This document shows, piece after piece, positions 1 through 23,600 of a stretch of DNA of 64,000 nt. The translations under genes and the position numbers were made by a program. The notes under the pieces were generated by a model that was given only the letters and a program-made list of their open reading frames with translations, was not told the origin of the DNA and searched no databases. Positions within the stretch are counted from its first letter, which is position 1. The number at the start of each line of letters is the position of its first letter. The stretch lies in contig OZ038322.1 of assembly GCA_964035795.1 (NCBI GenBank), positions 596,950 through 660,949 of the forward strand, read 5' to 3'. This stretch comes from Pterobdella sp. o SKG-2022 (Eukaryota > Annelida > Clitellata > Hirudinida > Piscicolidae).

Positions 1-7660
<7,660 letters not shown>

Positions 7661-10001
7661 GCGGTCTTCGTTTCTTTAGTCGTTCTCATCTTTTCATTAT
7701 TCTAATTGGTTCGTTTTTTTTATTATTGTTATTGACTCTTTTGTTTTTATTGATGATGATGTTTTTATGACTGGTTAATATGCAACAAAAGTTCGTCTGA
7801 CGTCACGACCAATTCGAGCTGCCGGCAAAATAAATTGAAGATTATTCGTTCCTAAAAATGTTGCAAAATTCCGCAAAATGCCAATCAACATAAGAAATTC
7901 AACCAGACTACCTCAAGTCCATAACGACAAAAACTGGGTGAAAAAATGCAAATACTTGAAGAAGTTGGTCTTTATAGAGTCTTTATAAGCAGCTCTATAC
8001 AATAAAAGTCCATATATATGTGTATTTGTATATGTGGATAAGTTCCTCAGTATGCTAATGTCTCAATGTATGTTAGCTTGGTGGTTTATATATATGAGTT
8101 ACCAATAAGCAGGATTTGATGTATCATAATTTATGAACATTGTATAGAGATTTATGAATATTTTCAATTCATAATATTTATAATTATTATATTAATTATA
8201 TGTTTATAATATTAAGTGTTATAATTTAAAATATAATTTGTTCATAAAAATTGAGATTGTAAGTAAATAATTTATTGTTCCATGCAACTTGTTGAGATTA
8301 TGGCTTTTAATATTTTATGGTTTTCAAATCTTTGATTTGATGTTTAAAACCAGACATTTTTTTCTGATTAGTATCTTTTACTAATACAAAATAAAGGTAT
8401 CATTCTTTTGTATTGTATTTCAAACTGGTATTCAATAATGAAAAACCTTTAAAGGCACCCCAAGCAACAGAGCCTGATAACAGAAATATCAGTTAAAACT
8501 GATACGGATAGTAAATGCATTGTTTTGAATTGTTCCGACTTTGAGGGATATATTCCCAAAATCAATTGGCTTTTATTATTTATTTCTCTGTGTAGTTTTT
8601 CATTATGGCCATTTTAATGAGGGTGATGAAACATTTATCCATAATTATCAATCATTTAGGGAATTGGATTAAAAATGGCTGAAATCGTTGTTTTCATTGT
8701 TCTATTAATGGTTTGATGGATTGAGAGGATTCTAGGAATGTGAATGCGTTTGTCTGATTTATCACTTGGTTTCTTGCTCTAATTTATTCATCAGTGAAGT
8801 TCAATAAAATATATATAGGATTTATATGTAGCTGGGATGTTGATGGAAGGGTGGGTGGAGTGATTTAAGGTGGTTTCACCATTGATGTCAATGAAGTCAT
8901 TAAGGGTTAATTAAGAGAGAATCCAAACACGCTCGAATGATTACTGTTGCATTTATTTTCATTTGAATTTAATTTTATTTAAATAAATTAATCATAATTT
9001 AATAAAAATATTTTAAAATATATTTAAATGTGAACGACTATTGGAAATGTAAAATGGAGCGAGACCAATCTGAACAAGCCGTCTTAGTCCCACAATCTGA
9101 TTTCCATAAAAATTTTAAAAAAGTACTTAAATCTGTTTCGAAACTTTTTTTTGTGTTTTGCGTGATTTTGAATAAATTTTCTATTTATAATTATTTATTA
9201 AAATTCATTTTTAAACCCAAATTTCTATAGCTTAAATTATATATTTAACAATTAATACACTCAAACAGACTTGGTCATATAACTAATTTGAAATTGCATT
9301 ATGTGAAAAATAATGAAGTTGAGTTTGAAGAGGGCTTTAATCAACTTATTTATAACCAGTCTGTATTCTTTTGAATTGTTTCGGACCGTTATTAAACCAG
9401 AAACAAAAGTTTAATTGTCTTAGGTATTGATAATGTATTTCTTTACGAAAAGCTCCATTTTTATGTATAACTTTGTGTTTTTGTGTCTGGTAAAAGATCA
9501 TAACAAAAGATTAAAATTAACTTAACGAATAAATTTATATAATTTATACGGTGATGATCATTATATGTTATAAAATGTTATAAAAGTCCCTATCTTCATA
9601 AATATATTGCAGATGTCTATATATATCTGGTGGTAGATTTGTTTCATACGATTAAGTTTCTCAATGTTTAAAATAAATTATTCAAATGGAACATTATTTG
9701 TCAAGTTTATTTCGATTTGACGGAACTTTTCGTAAGTCGAACTCACATCGCTATAACGTTGGAGTTTAAAAAAAGACATTTTGAGTATTTTTTGGAAATA
9801 AATAGATAATAAATCAAGCAATTATTATTTTTTTTAAATATAAAAATTATAAAGTAATTAACTTTTGACGATTTTCAGCATAAAAAATCATTTCGTTAAT
9901 GGCTTCACTGCTGTATAAAATTCAGTTCTAATATTGGAAGATTGTGATTTTCTTTAAATGATTTGAGTTAATTTCATATTTAGTTTTACAAAAATATTAT
10001 T
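7661..10001. other. Intergenic region between divergent Wnt and INTS1 genes
   Basis: Head-to-head spacer of 2.3 kb between the Wnt ATG (minus) and the INTS1 ATG (plus). AT-rich with no convincing open frame; the 66-codon frame at 9030 looks random. The higher-GC patch near 7795-7830 (GTCTGACGTCACGACC) contains a CRE-like TGACGTCA and could belong to the Wnt promoter. Promoters of both genes should lie here. Confidence 0.6.
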
Positions 10002-13732
<3,731 letters not shown>

Positions 13733-14261
13733 GTGGGGTGTGTCACATTTTTTGTTTATTAATTTATTTTTTTTGAGACATCTTAATGTACTTATAAACA
13801 ATTTTTAACGTCGATTTATGAAAGAGTTTTAGTACATTTATTGAGCAAAAAAGAGCTATAATTTTCGATAAGTTGATCCTTATCATAAAACATTAGCAAA
13901 AAATGATTAGTTTGACTCATGTGTTGTTGACCTGCTGGACTTGTCATAATACTACATACCACACACTTTACCACCGCTTTACCCCACCCTACCACCACCT
14001 CATCTTATCACCACCCCATCTTACCACCACCTCATCCTACCACCACCCCATCTTACCACCACTCCACTCTACCACCACTCTTTTACCACCCCATCCTACG
14101 ACCACCCAACTCTACCACCACCTCACCCTACCACCACCCCATCTTACCATCACTCCACTCCACCACCACCCCACCCTACCACTATTCCACCCGACCACCA
14201 TCCCACATAACTCCACTCTACCATACGACCACCCCACGTAACTCTTTTCTACCATACCACT
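13733..14261 (+). other. Start of INTS1 intron 10, ending in a CCACC-rich tract cut by a LINE
   Basis: Donor GTGGGGTGTG at 13733, an AT-rich stretch, then about 300 nt of CCACCACCCCATCTTACC repeats (13950-14250). By analogy with neighbouring introns this C-rich tract should sit just upstream of the exon 11 acceptor. Instead the 3' tail of a LINE begins at about 14262. Confidence 0.6.
13797..13915 (+). repeat. Dispersed repeat, copy 1
   Basis: About 110 nt clearly related to 19207-19325: both contain ACGTCGATTTATG followed by AG.TTTAGTA.ATTTATTGAGCA, then AGCTATAATTT. Same orientation. Unknown family; probably an old interspersed element. Confidence 0.65.
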
Positions 14262-14461
14262 CCAATCAATCAATCAAATCCTTTTTATAGCCCGTTTTCT
14301 TTTAACAAGGGTTGGGCTTTTTGAAAGTTCTATCTCGAAGTTGGCCTCTCCATTCAGAGCGATCGAGTGGATCCGCACAAACTATGTCTAGCTTTCTTTT
14401 ATCATTCAATATGAGAGCTCGTTCCAAGTTTTTTTGGTTCTAGCAGGCTTCTTGCAAGTAT

Positions 14462-15763
14462 CTAAATCCAACTTTCGCACCTGAGAAATTCAACCCACGC
14501 TCCGCATAAAGCACAAGGATACTTCCCAGATTTTCTCAACACATCAAGGTTTGAACCAGAAACCATTAGCTTTGTCTTACCCATATTCACCCTCAACCCT
14601 TTTTTCTCCATCTCCGATTTCCATGCTTTCAACTTCACTAATAGTTCATCCATGGACTGAGCACTTACCATCAAGTCGTCAGCATACAAGATCTCCCAAG
14701 GGAAACCTGTACGAAACTCCATAGATAAAGCTTCCAGCACAATAACAAAAATTAATGGGCTAAGAACAGAACCTTGATGGACACTTACCCGAACATCAAA
14801 CGAGTTGCTATACTCATCACCAACTCTCACCCTACTTCTCACTTCCTTGTACATTGATTGTACAATTCTCACAAGCCATTCATCAATTTTCAATTTTCGC
14901 ATACTCCACCAAATCACTTCTCGTGGCACTCTGTCAAAGGCTTTTTCCAGATCAATGAATGCTAAGTAGAGGGGCTTACCAGCAACCAGATGCTTTTCCT
15001 GTAACTGACGGAGGTTAAATATGGCGGGAATTGTACCCCGACTTTGCATAAAACTACATTGCATATCATTAATCACCACCCTCTGTCTGATAAAACCTTC
15101 CACTACGCGTTCCAAAACCTTCATAACCTGATCAATTAACTTCAAACTTCTGTAATTTGACCTGTTTGAAGCATCACCTTTACCCTTATACAGACTGACT
15201 GTGTGACTTTCCTGCCACTCAGACGGTATACGGTTCTCAAAGATGATGTCTTCAATGAGATCTCGAATCATACTAGCACCACTTGAATCTGCGGCTTTGA
15301 GCATCTCAGCAACAATACCTGAAGGACCCGCTGCTTTCCCAAGGCTCATCTTATTAATGGCCTTTCTAAACATTACTGTAGTGATAGGTTCGCTGGAACC
15401 TTCCACGGGATAGACTTTAGGCAAACCACCTGGATTCCATGAAAACTCCACATTGAGAAGGTGCATATAATGCTCTCTCCATGCTTCTTTTTTGGAATCA
15501 ACATTTAGGGACATTTGGCCATTATTATTTCTCACCGGTTTATCCCCAATGACGTCATGGTTCTTTTGCCGCATTTGCTTAGCAAGTCGATATATCTCAA
15601 CAGATCTGGGATTGATTTGTTTGAACGCAATCTTCTCAGCATCAGTTTTGGTTATGTGCACAGCAAGGTTGGATGCACGTTTAGCAGCCTGAGAAGCATC
15701 TCTGTCTCCTCCTGCTTCCCATACTTTAAAACATTTTCGTTTGTGGGACACAGCTTGCTGCAC
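14462..15763 (-). CDS. LINE reverse transcriptase open frame
   Basis: 433 codons open without interruption. Palm motifs are present in order: AFIDLEKAFDRVP (motif A), HQGSVLSPLIF (motif B) and LYADDLMV (motif C with the catalytic YADD). Upstream NYRSLKLIDQVMKVLERVV is the usual fingers block of LINE RTs. The frame has no clear own start and would be part of a longer ORF2 whose endonuclease part is now broken. Whether it is still translated is doubtful. The clade is not determined; the GATT-type tail and wording would suit an RTE-like or related group. Confidence 0.88.
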   Translation of the reverse strand: MQQAVSHKRKCFKVWEAGGDRDASQAAKRASNLAVHITKTDAEKIAFKQINPRSVEIYRLAKQMRQKNHDVIGDKPVRNNNGQMSLNVDSKKEAWREHYMHLLNVEFSWNPGGLPKVYPVEGSSEPITTVMFRKAINKMSLGKAAGPSGIVAEMLKAADSSGASMIRDLIEDIIFENRIPSEWQESHTVSLYKGKGDASNRSNYRSLKLIDQVMKVLERVVEGFIRQRVVINDMQCSFMQSRGTIPAIFNLRQLQEKHLVAGKPLYLAFIDLEKAFDRVPREVIWWSMRKLKIDEWLVRIVQSMYKEVRSRVRVGDEYSNSFDVRVSVHQGSVLSPLIFVIVLEALSMEFRTGFPWEILYADDLMVSAQSMDELLVKLKAWKSEMEKKGLRVNMGKTKLMVSGSNLDVLRKSGKYPCALCGAWVEFLRCESWI

Positions 15764-16800
15764 CTTGTCATTCCACCACCAAGCCTATCTCTTCCAGGTA
15801 TGTTTTGCAAAGACTCAACAAACCTGTTTTGTAGCATTAATCAAATTGTTTTTCAGGTACTTCCAACGTTCATCCAAAGTTTTATCAGTTTCATTTCCTT
15901 GGATTAATGCATTGAAAAAATTAGAAGATTCAACTTGATTTCCAAAGTCTCTTAGTTTCCAGACTTTTGTACGAGGAACAAACCTTCTTTTGGGGTGAGC
16001 ATGAGTGCAAACCTTGAAGTCACCGACCACTAGTCTATGCTGCTTTGCACACTTCCCCAACAATGACTTTCACATTAGAGACCATTTTTCTAAAACTTCT
16101 CTTATACAATATGTAGTCAATTTGGGTTTTACAATCTCCTGGCTGGTATGTAACCAGATGTTCAAATTTCTTCTTGAAACCATGAGTTACCAACAACCAG
16201 CTCATTGGCAACAACAAGTTCCAGCAGTCTTTCACCTTCATGGTTTCTTTTTCCCAAAGTCTGTCCACCATGCACATCTTCAAAAGCAGTAGAGTGTGAT
16301 CATATATGGCCATTCCAGTCTCCACTTATGATTAGCTGTTCCAAAGAGGAAACTCTAGCTATGGTGGATTGAAGCACATGATAGAATTGATCTTTTACAC
16401 TCTCACTAAGGTTAGCTTGAGGCGCATAAACACAAAAACAAACACAACTGATCCAACCACCATTCGAATGAGAATGATTCTATCTGAGACTCTAGTATTT
16501 CAAACACTTTCTCTCACCTCTTTTCAGCCAGTAGAATTTCTACACCACAAGTGCCCTCTTCATTCCCACAACCAAAATACTTATATCAAGTCTCTGCCTT
16601 AATAAGTTTAAGGTTGGTCTTCCAACGAGTCTCTTGTAAACAACACAGATCGACTCTCCTCCTCGACGTGGTTTCCACCACTTCAGAAGCCTTATCCCTT
16701 ATCGAACCAACATTTAAAGCTCCGACTCGAAAAGAACTTTCATTAACTTTGCGGTAATTTTTTTTGAAGGATGCCCTTCCTTTTAACCACTCTTTCAGAT
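15764..16800 (-). pseudogene. Decayed LINE endonuclease domain
   Basis: Pieces of an exonuclease-endonuclease-phosphatase fold are spread over several frames on the minus strand: RRRVDLCCLQETRW near 16650, GDWNGH near 16320, TQIDYILYK near 16110 and QHRLVVGDFKVCTHAHPKRR near 16000. These match the order QETRW, GDFN, IDYI, SDH-like expected for LINE endonucleases. Frameshifts and stops separate them, so the domain is inactive as assembled. Confidence 0.75.
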
Positions 16801-16820
16801 TTTTCTTCTTTTTTCTGGCT

Positions 16821-17020
16821 NNNNNNNNNNNNNNNNNNNNNNNNNNNNNNNNNNNNNNNNNNNNNNNNNNNNNNNNNNNNNNNNNNNNNNNNNNNNNNNN
16901 NNNNNNNNNNNNNNNNNNNNNNNNNNNNNNNNNNNNNNNNNNNNNNNNNNNNNNNNNNNNNNNNNNNNNNNNNNNNNNNNNNNNNNNNNNNNNNNNNNNN
17001 NNNNNNNNNNNNNNNNNNNN
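16821..17020. other. Assembly gap, 200 N
   Basis: Exactly 200 unknown bases, a conventional placeholder size. It covers the LINE 5' end and possibly missing INTS1 sequence. Confidence 0.99.
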
Positions 17021-17724
17021 ATACAGGCAGGAGTGTTTAAGATCGAGCCTATAGTTCCTGAACCAATCATAAAATTTCTAAAAAGTACTGAAATAATCAT
17101 TTTTAGAAGTTTTAGGAAAAAAAACTAACACTTATCAACTAACAAAGCTGTTTGTACAATCCATGAATATTTAAACATTATGATACATGAAAAATAAATA
17201 CTAAATTCTAACAAACTCCTAACAAAGCATATGACTGGTGCATAGCTGATTGGCTAATCTTAAAGCAATACTTCGTACCTTGGAACTTCTTTACTATATA
17301 TATAAGAAGCATAAAGTGCTTGTCATTTTTGTGAGCGTTAACTTCCATTCTCTTCTGTGCGTTTTTTAATGACTTTATTATATATTAAATATAATTTGAA
17401 CTAGAATTCAATTTTTTTGATTTGAAATTTGTTATTTATCCATTTTGTTCAAAAATTTCTTTTTTTTTTAAATTTAGGATTATCTTATATAATAGAAACA
17501 AATACTGAGGTTTATTGGGAAACTTAATACACGAAGCTTTTCGTAACAGTATCTTACATTGTCTAGACTGGAACGATGGATTTAGGCGTGGGATTTGGAA
17601 AATAAAATATGATTAAATAATTTTTTTTAAATTCAAATTATTTTAGTGAGATAAAACAATTTTATTAAAATTTCGTTTATGAGAAAATTAGTGAAGAGAC
17701 ATATATTTTCTTGTTGGATCTGTA
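17021..17724. other. AT-rich intergenic stretch
   Basis: No supportable exon on either strand. It contains the 3' flank of the secreted-protein gene that ends at 17725. Confidence 0.5.
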
Positions 17725-18514
17725 CTATCTATTGTATTCAAACAGAAGGTATCTTTTATTCAGGATTGTAACAATTTCATAAGGTAGATTCCATTCTTTC
17801 AAACGCTTTTCCCGAAATTCCAGGTAGTAGTCCATATAGTAATGCTTGCCTTTCACCTCAAACTGACCATTCTGCAACGATTATAAATAAACTAACGTAA
17901 CTTTTTTGAGTGTATATAAACAAATTGAAATGGTTTTTCAGACCAAGATTCGAACCCCGACAGTCTAGTTAAACGTTCAGTATCTAAGCCACCTTGTTTC
18001 CATATAAAATAAATCTAATGATTATAAGTCTTATAATAACTTATAATAACCTCTGTGATTGGATGAATCTAGCTAGACATCAAAGTTATGAAAAATAAAT
18101 TATTTTTGACTTCATATTAAATCAAAAAGTAAATAAGACAACATCCACAACAATAACAAGACAACAAGCTATATCATCACTCAATCAAACAACTTGAGTT
18201 AATTAGTATTTCCAACTCACAAAAACCCAAAAAGGATTTCCACTTCTGTAAATATCTTTAAAAAGAATGAAGTTTGCCTTGTTATTATCATCTCTGTAGA
18301 ATCGAAGTGCCTGTTAAACATAGTTTCTATATAAAATCAGCCAAGATATAATGGATACCCTTATTACATCTTTCGGATCAAACGTTCCGAGGACTTTCAA
18401 ATCTAATTTTACTTCCTCTGTATTTATTTTGAATTCTAGCTTATATTCTTTTTTTACAGTGCTCTGACCTTCAACAACAACTGCTACACAAAGCAACAAC
18501 AACAATTTCATCAT
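17725..18514 (-). CDS. 130-residue secreted orphan protein, complete
   Basis: Three minus-strand exons: 18514-18359 (52 codons), 18310-18221 (30 codons) and 17871-17725 (48 codons plus TAG). All introns are phase 0 with donors GTATCC and GTGAGT. The ATG at 18514 follows an in-frame TGA. Residues 1-17 form a classic signal peptide (MMKLLLLLCVAVVVEGQS). The mature part is highly charged and aromatic, with FKINTEEVKLDLKVLGTFD, ALRFYRDDNNKANFILFKD, FEVKGKHYYMDYYLEF and RLKEWNLPYEIV. It has no cysteine, so disulfides are not expected; alternating hydrophobic residues suggest beta strands. I recognise no family. Expression and function are unknown; a small extracellular beta-rich protein is the most that can be said. 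Confidence 0.75.
17938..18000 (-). mobile_element. tRNA-derived SINE fragment or tRNA pseudogene
   Basis: On the minus strand GGTGGCTTAGATACTGAAC (A-box-like) is followed by TCGGGGTTCGAATCTTGG, a nearly perfect B box / T-arm. The stems are imperfect, so a functional tRNA is unlikely. It lies in intron 2 of the secreted orphan gene. Confidence 0.45.
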
Positions 18515-20636
18515 CTTGCTTGGCAACTTTTGACCTTCTCAACTGTACAAAATAATGTTTCATAGAATGAAATGAAGATTATTTGCAAATTTTAATTAAT
18601 TCCTTATTTAAACACACTACCTTGAATCCGTGATTTTCACAACAAAACCGAACCTCATTGAGTGTGGACCATTTTATAGTAATGTTGGGCTTGAGACATC
18701 AAATCGAATCAAGACTTTTTTTGAATAATTATACAACGAACAATTTTCATATTGATTCACGTTTCACCATCTGCGCTAAAAAATGTTGAATTTATGCAAA
18801 ATTAGCACAAATGTACTTAATGCTCCAACAAAAAGGTTTTGTGATGATCTAAGATGGTCTTATGATAAGGTCCATGGAAGTTTTTTCAAATAACAAACTT
18901 TTGTTTGCTTCTTCCAATTGTGTCTTCCAGGTTTTAGTTTCTGCTTCAACGTATGAAAAAAATCCTTAATCGTTAGACTAAATATCTAAAGTCACCGAAT
19001 TCGATCAATGTCAGACCAACAGTTAAAGTTGTAGCAAACGTTGTAAACTATAGCCTTTGATTAATTTGCATTAGAATCGCTTGAGCAAGTGTTTGGAAGA
19101 AAAGTTAATTAAGTATAACACGTCTTTTAACTTTAATGGAAAACTACTGAGAGAATTTTATTTTATTTATGGCAGTTTTGATACCCAATTTTTCAAAATT
19201 CTGTCCAACAATTTTTTACGTCGATTTATGCAAAGACTTTAGTAAATTTATTGAGCATAAAATCAGCTATAATTTCGATGAGCTTAGATTTATCACAAAA
19301 AATTAGGAAAAAAAATTCATTTAGTAACTATGGTTACGAAGCAGATTAAACGGACTATAATTATTAAAATTTTGTTACCAACTAATTTAGAATATATATA
19401 TAGCGTTGAAAAATAGGTTTTTTTCTGAATTAGTTAAAAAACTGGTCTTCAAAAAAAAGATTGGAGTGAAGATTTGCCATTTAAAAAAAAAATGGAAAGC
19501 TTGAAAAAAGGAATAAGATGGATTCGAAATAGGTTTCTACTGTCTGGTGAAATTAACTCAAAAAACAGAACTTTACTGTGAGGAATAGTCCTGGTAACCT
19601 CATTTTTAGAAGAAAAAGTACCAAAGATTTGCATTGACATATAAGGAAAAAAAGTCAAATGTTTCAATACAGGTGGGTTGATCTGAAACGGTACTGAATT
19701 GTGCAACTCGTGCTTCTTACTTATGATTGGAGCTAGTTTCACTTTTATCCTAAAAGTATATGTCTAAAAAAATCAAAAAATCAAGCTGAGTTGAAAAATT
19801 AAAAAAAACAGAAGCTATCTTAGCTTTTTAAGATTTCTAATAATTTTTGGAAAATTTAAAACGCCTTCAGGGTTTATTTGTGAATAACCAACTGCCTCCA
19901 AATCCTTTTGCAAAGCTTCTTATAATGAAAAATATCTTATTTGAAAGTTTTAAAACAAAGCAGAAAATTTAAATTTTTCCACCCAAAATGCTAAAAATAT
20001 TGAGATATTCATAATTGTAAAGAAGTCATAGACGTTCAAAGTATCCACCATTTTCTTATTAATAAAAGCTTTTTGAATATTAATTACATAATATTTTCAA
20101 GCCGTTAGTTCAGTTCTACACAGCTCATTACATGGGGCAGAATTAAAAAGTTAAAAAAATATTGAATCGGAATATTTTCAAATAACGAGTATTATTAAAG
20201 TGGCGTGAACTCTTGAAGACCATTTTAGTATATGAAACCATCAAATGAAAACAAAAAGTTGTAAGAGCAAACTCATATAGAAATGGAGTCTGAGGATTTG
20301 GGCGATGATTGAACAGATTATTTGAAAATAAAATTAACAATTTAATCTTTGAACTGTCTCCACAGCATTTCGTTCCTGATTGCACAACAGATACAAAAGA
20401 GACGAGCTTGAAGACTTGATGTGCTTACAAGTCTTCAGATTCTTCAACTAGGAGGTTCTTATGGGTATCCTGGTAAGGTCGACAATATTATAATATCATT
20501 ATTCAACGAAGCATCAGTTCTTATTGGAAGCGCTTTTGAAGAGAATCTTGCTTGAAATGTAATCGCTATATTAATTTCATAATGAAAAAAGTGATATATT
20601 AAATATAAGTTCTTCACCCAGCGAGTAGATTAATAT
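18515..20636. other. AT-rich intergenic region
   Basis: Between the secreted orphan and the TMEM gene. No supportable exon; frames at 19449-19742 and 20143-20385 look like random AT-rich sequence. A dispersed repeat copy lies at 19207-19325. Confidence 0.5.
19207..19325 (+). repeat. Dispersed repeat, copy 2
   Basis: Related to 13797-13915 over about 110 nt in the same orientation, with substitutions spread evenly. Confidence 0.65.
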
Positions 20637-23600
20637 TCAAACCCTAACCTCAGATTCCTTATGCTGATTAGGAGGGGCAGTATTGAACACCACCATCACC
20701 AGTGCACCCACAACCACACAAGCTATCAGAGAGAGAGATGTTTTTAGGATTCTTTTTATTATTGCTTCTTTTTCCCTCTAGCGAACAAATTATAATTTCG
20801 AAAAAATAATTTTTTTTCCAATTTTAAATTTTTTAAAATTTGAAACTTAGTAATTTTATAAAATCTTGTAATGTTATCGTTATAATCAGAAAATAGTTGA
20901 TGTAGGATTATTTCCAATTCAGTATCTTTTGGGTCATCCATCATTGGAACCTGGCCCACTCGACTATACAAACAGCTTAAAATGCGCACCACTTAGCTTC
21001 AAGATTTTGAGAAAATTCATGAAATATGAACAGAATCGCATGTATTATTCATCGATAATTATATTTAACTTATAATAAAAGAACCAAAAAAGGTGAAAAA
21101 TAAAATATTTTGAAAATGGAAAACAAAATTAAAAGCGAGTTTATAATGCAACCCTATATTTTATTTAATTTTCACGAAGCGTTTTGTACCAACACCTTGT
21201 TACATTAATACAGACTATCTATTTCGCCACCCAATCAAATTAAACTTCAAAATATCCATCAATACCGTTGAGAGGTACACGTTGAGAAGAGGTTCAGGGG
21301 TATGAACCAAACGCACCTTCAAGTTGCCATGGCACCTCTTGAGGGCACTGCCGTCCAATTTGTGAGCCTCCATTTGCACTGCTGTATCACAACATGCCGT
21401 GTAATACTATGAAAAATAATACAACAGAATACCATAGAATACATTACAGAACAATATGATACCGTATTATTTGCATTATACCCTCAAAACAGGCACGGGT
21501 TGAAACTGGAGCTGCCAGGGTTTTTGAAAGGTCCAGAAAAGTGAAAATTCATACGAACATGCATATTTAAAGTTATTTATAGATAAGCTGACATCAAAAA
21601 AAAACAAATTTGTATTAAATAAATTTTTAAAACACTAGCCATCACAACTCACACAAAATTCACCTTCTGAATATATTTTAACATTTTTATAGCGCGCAAT
21701 TGGCACAAATTGAGACCTGTATAAAAAGACTTAAGTTGTAAGCATGATTCAAGGGCATTTAAGTTGTAGGCATGATTCAAGGGCATTTAAGTTGTAGGCA
21801 TGAAACAGCCATAGTTATCAAATTTCAAACGTACACGAAATGTAAACAAAGAACTTAAAAGTATGGTGCAAAAATTACTATTAGTTTCGAACTATTGAAT
21901 AATTTAATTTTATATTTCAATCAATAAATATTCAGTATTGCAAAACCACTCACAATTAATCCAAAATTTACGGAATTTTGTCCGGATTATTGAACGATCC
22001 AGGTTTTCGAGATACAATTCGCAAGTTTGACAGTATATACAGAATCAATACATAAACAAAAAAAATAAAAGTTTATCGGTCATATATAAGTTAGAAATAT
22101 AAAATAAACAAAATTTGTAGAAAAATATTCATTGAAAAGCTCAAATTGCTGGCATGGAGGACAAAAATAATTTGGAAGATACTGCAAGGGCTGAAACGAG
22201 ATGATACAAGCGGGCAAACAAGAAGTACAGCTTGTGTGTTTTGTAAAGTGAACAAAAGGAATCAACAAATGAAAAAAAACCTGGATAAACAAACAAAAAA
22301 TAATAAACAAACAAAAACTAAAAATAGAAAAATCTTTTTCAAAAACGATTATAACATGACGCACACCACCCACCATTATAATAAACACCGGATGTTGTTT
22401 TGTTGTCGATGAAGTCACAACCGTTAGACCTGTTATAAAAACAATGATTGTGATTCTTATTTAGTCAAAATGGCGGCTAAAGGAATGGTGATGATGATGT
22501 TGATGGTGGTGGATTATTTTGCATGATATGAAATTGATCAAATAATGAAAGAACGTTCAATCAATCAAATCCTTTTTATAGCCCGTTTTCCTTTACCAAG
22601 GGTTGGGCTTTTTGAAAGTTCTATCTCGAAGTCGGCCTTTCCATTTAGAGCGATCGAGTGGATCAACACAAACCATGTCTAGCTTTCTTTTATCATTCAA
22701 TATGAGCTCATTCCAAGTCTTTTTGGGCCTACCAGGCTTCTTGCAAGAATCTAAATCCAACTTTCGCACCTAAGAAATCCAACCCACGCTACGCTCTACA
22801 TGTCCAAACCACCTCATCCTGCTTGTACGAAAAACTACCTCAACATCCCGAATGCTAAGTTTTGAAAGGAGTGAGTGAGAGCAAATGCTATCATTCGTTT
22901 TGATTTTGCACATCCAGCGAATCATGGCAAGGTCATTTCGTCTAAGGCGGTTCAATGTGGAAACTGTTACGGGCCATGTTTCAGCAGCATGTAACATTGC
23001 TCTTTTTACACAGGTTGAATAGACATGACCTCTGGTCAATAATGATAAATGACGATTAGCAAGGAGTGGAAGAAGTTGGCGAAATTTAGCCCAAGCACAC
23101 TTACAACGTGTTATTGAAACAAGCTCACATCCACCACCTGCAGATAACATATCTCCAAGATAGCAGAACTATGGGACAACTTCCAGTTTTTCATCACCAA
23201 TCATCACTTCCTTTACTAATCTCCCATCAACAAGCCGTGGTGTACCCATGCAACGAGCGCATCGGAAGTTAAGATCCGAAGTTAGAGGGCCTTTTATGCC
23301 GCTGCATTTCTTGTGTATCCATTGCCTGCAGCCTCTACACTGAATAGCATTTCTACCCACACCTGCTTGGCATACACCACAAGGATACTTCCCAGATTTT
23401 CTCAACACCGTTGAAGGAAGGAAGTTTAAAATTCATAGGGTGTATGACCAATGTGATGCTTCAGGGTAGTCATAATTGAATAAAAATATATTTTATTTAT
23501 AAATTGAGGTGATAAAATTTTAAAAAAACTAAAAAAATTGAACAAATTATATATTTGAATATAAATAAAATTAATAATAATAATTAATTTAATAATAATA

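Larger units (their letters stand above)
14262..16820 (-). mobile_element. Non-LTR retrotransposon (LINE), copy 1, internally deleted
   Basis: Minus-strand element with 3' tail GATTTGATTGATTGATTGG at 14262-14280. Going 5' there is an unusual PHD-finger stub, a reverse transcriptase (15763-14462) and a decayed apurinic-type endonuclease (about 16800-15800). The 5' end lies in the gap at 16821. Copy 2 at 22558-23415 shares the 3' region nearly base for base. In copy 1 the frame jumps from KSGKYPCALCGA directly into the 3' region (WVEFLRCESWI, stop). The roughly 600 nt coding for the rest of the PHD finger and the C-terminal domain present in copy 2 are missing. Confidence 0.9.

Noticed and set aside
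17938..18000. Functional tRNA gene
   Set aside because: B box is good but the D-arm and acceptor stem do not form; a SINE or pseudogene is more likely.
20759..20992. 77-codon minus frame with MMDDPKDTELEIILHQLF
   Set aside because: Lies in the last intron of the TMEM gene; the phases of the flanking exons already match without it.
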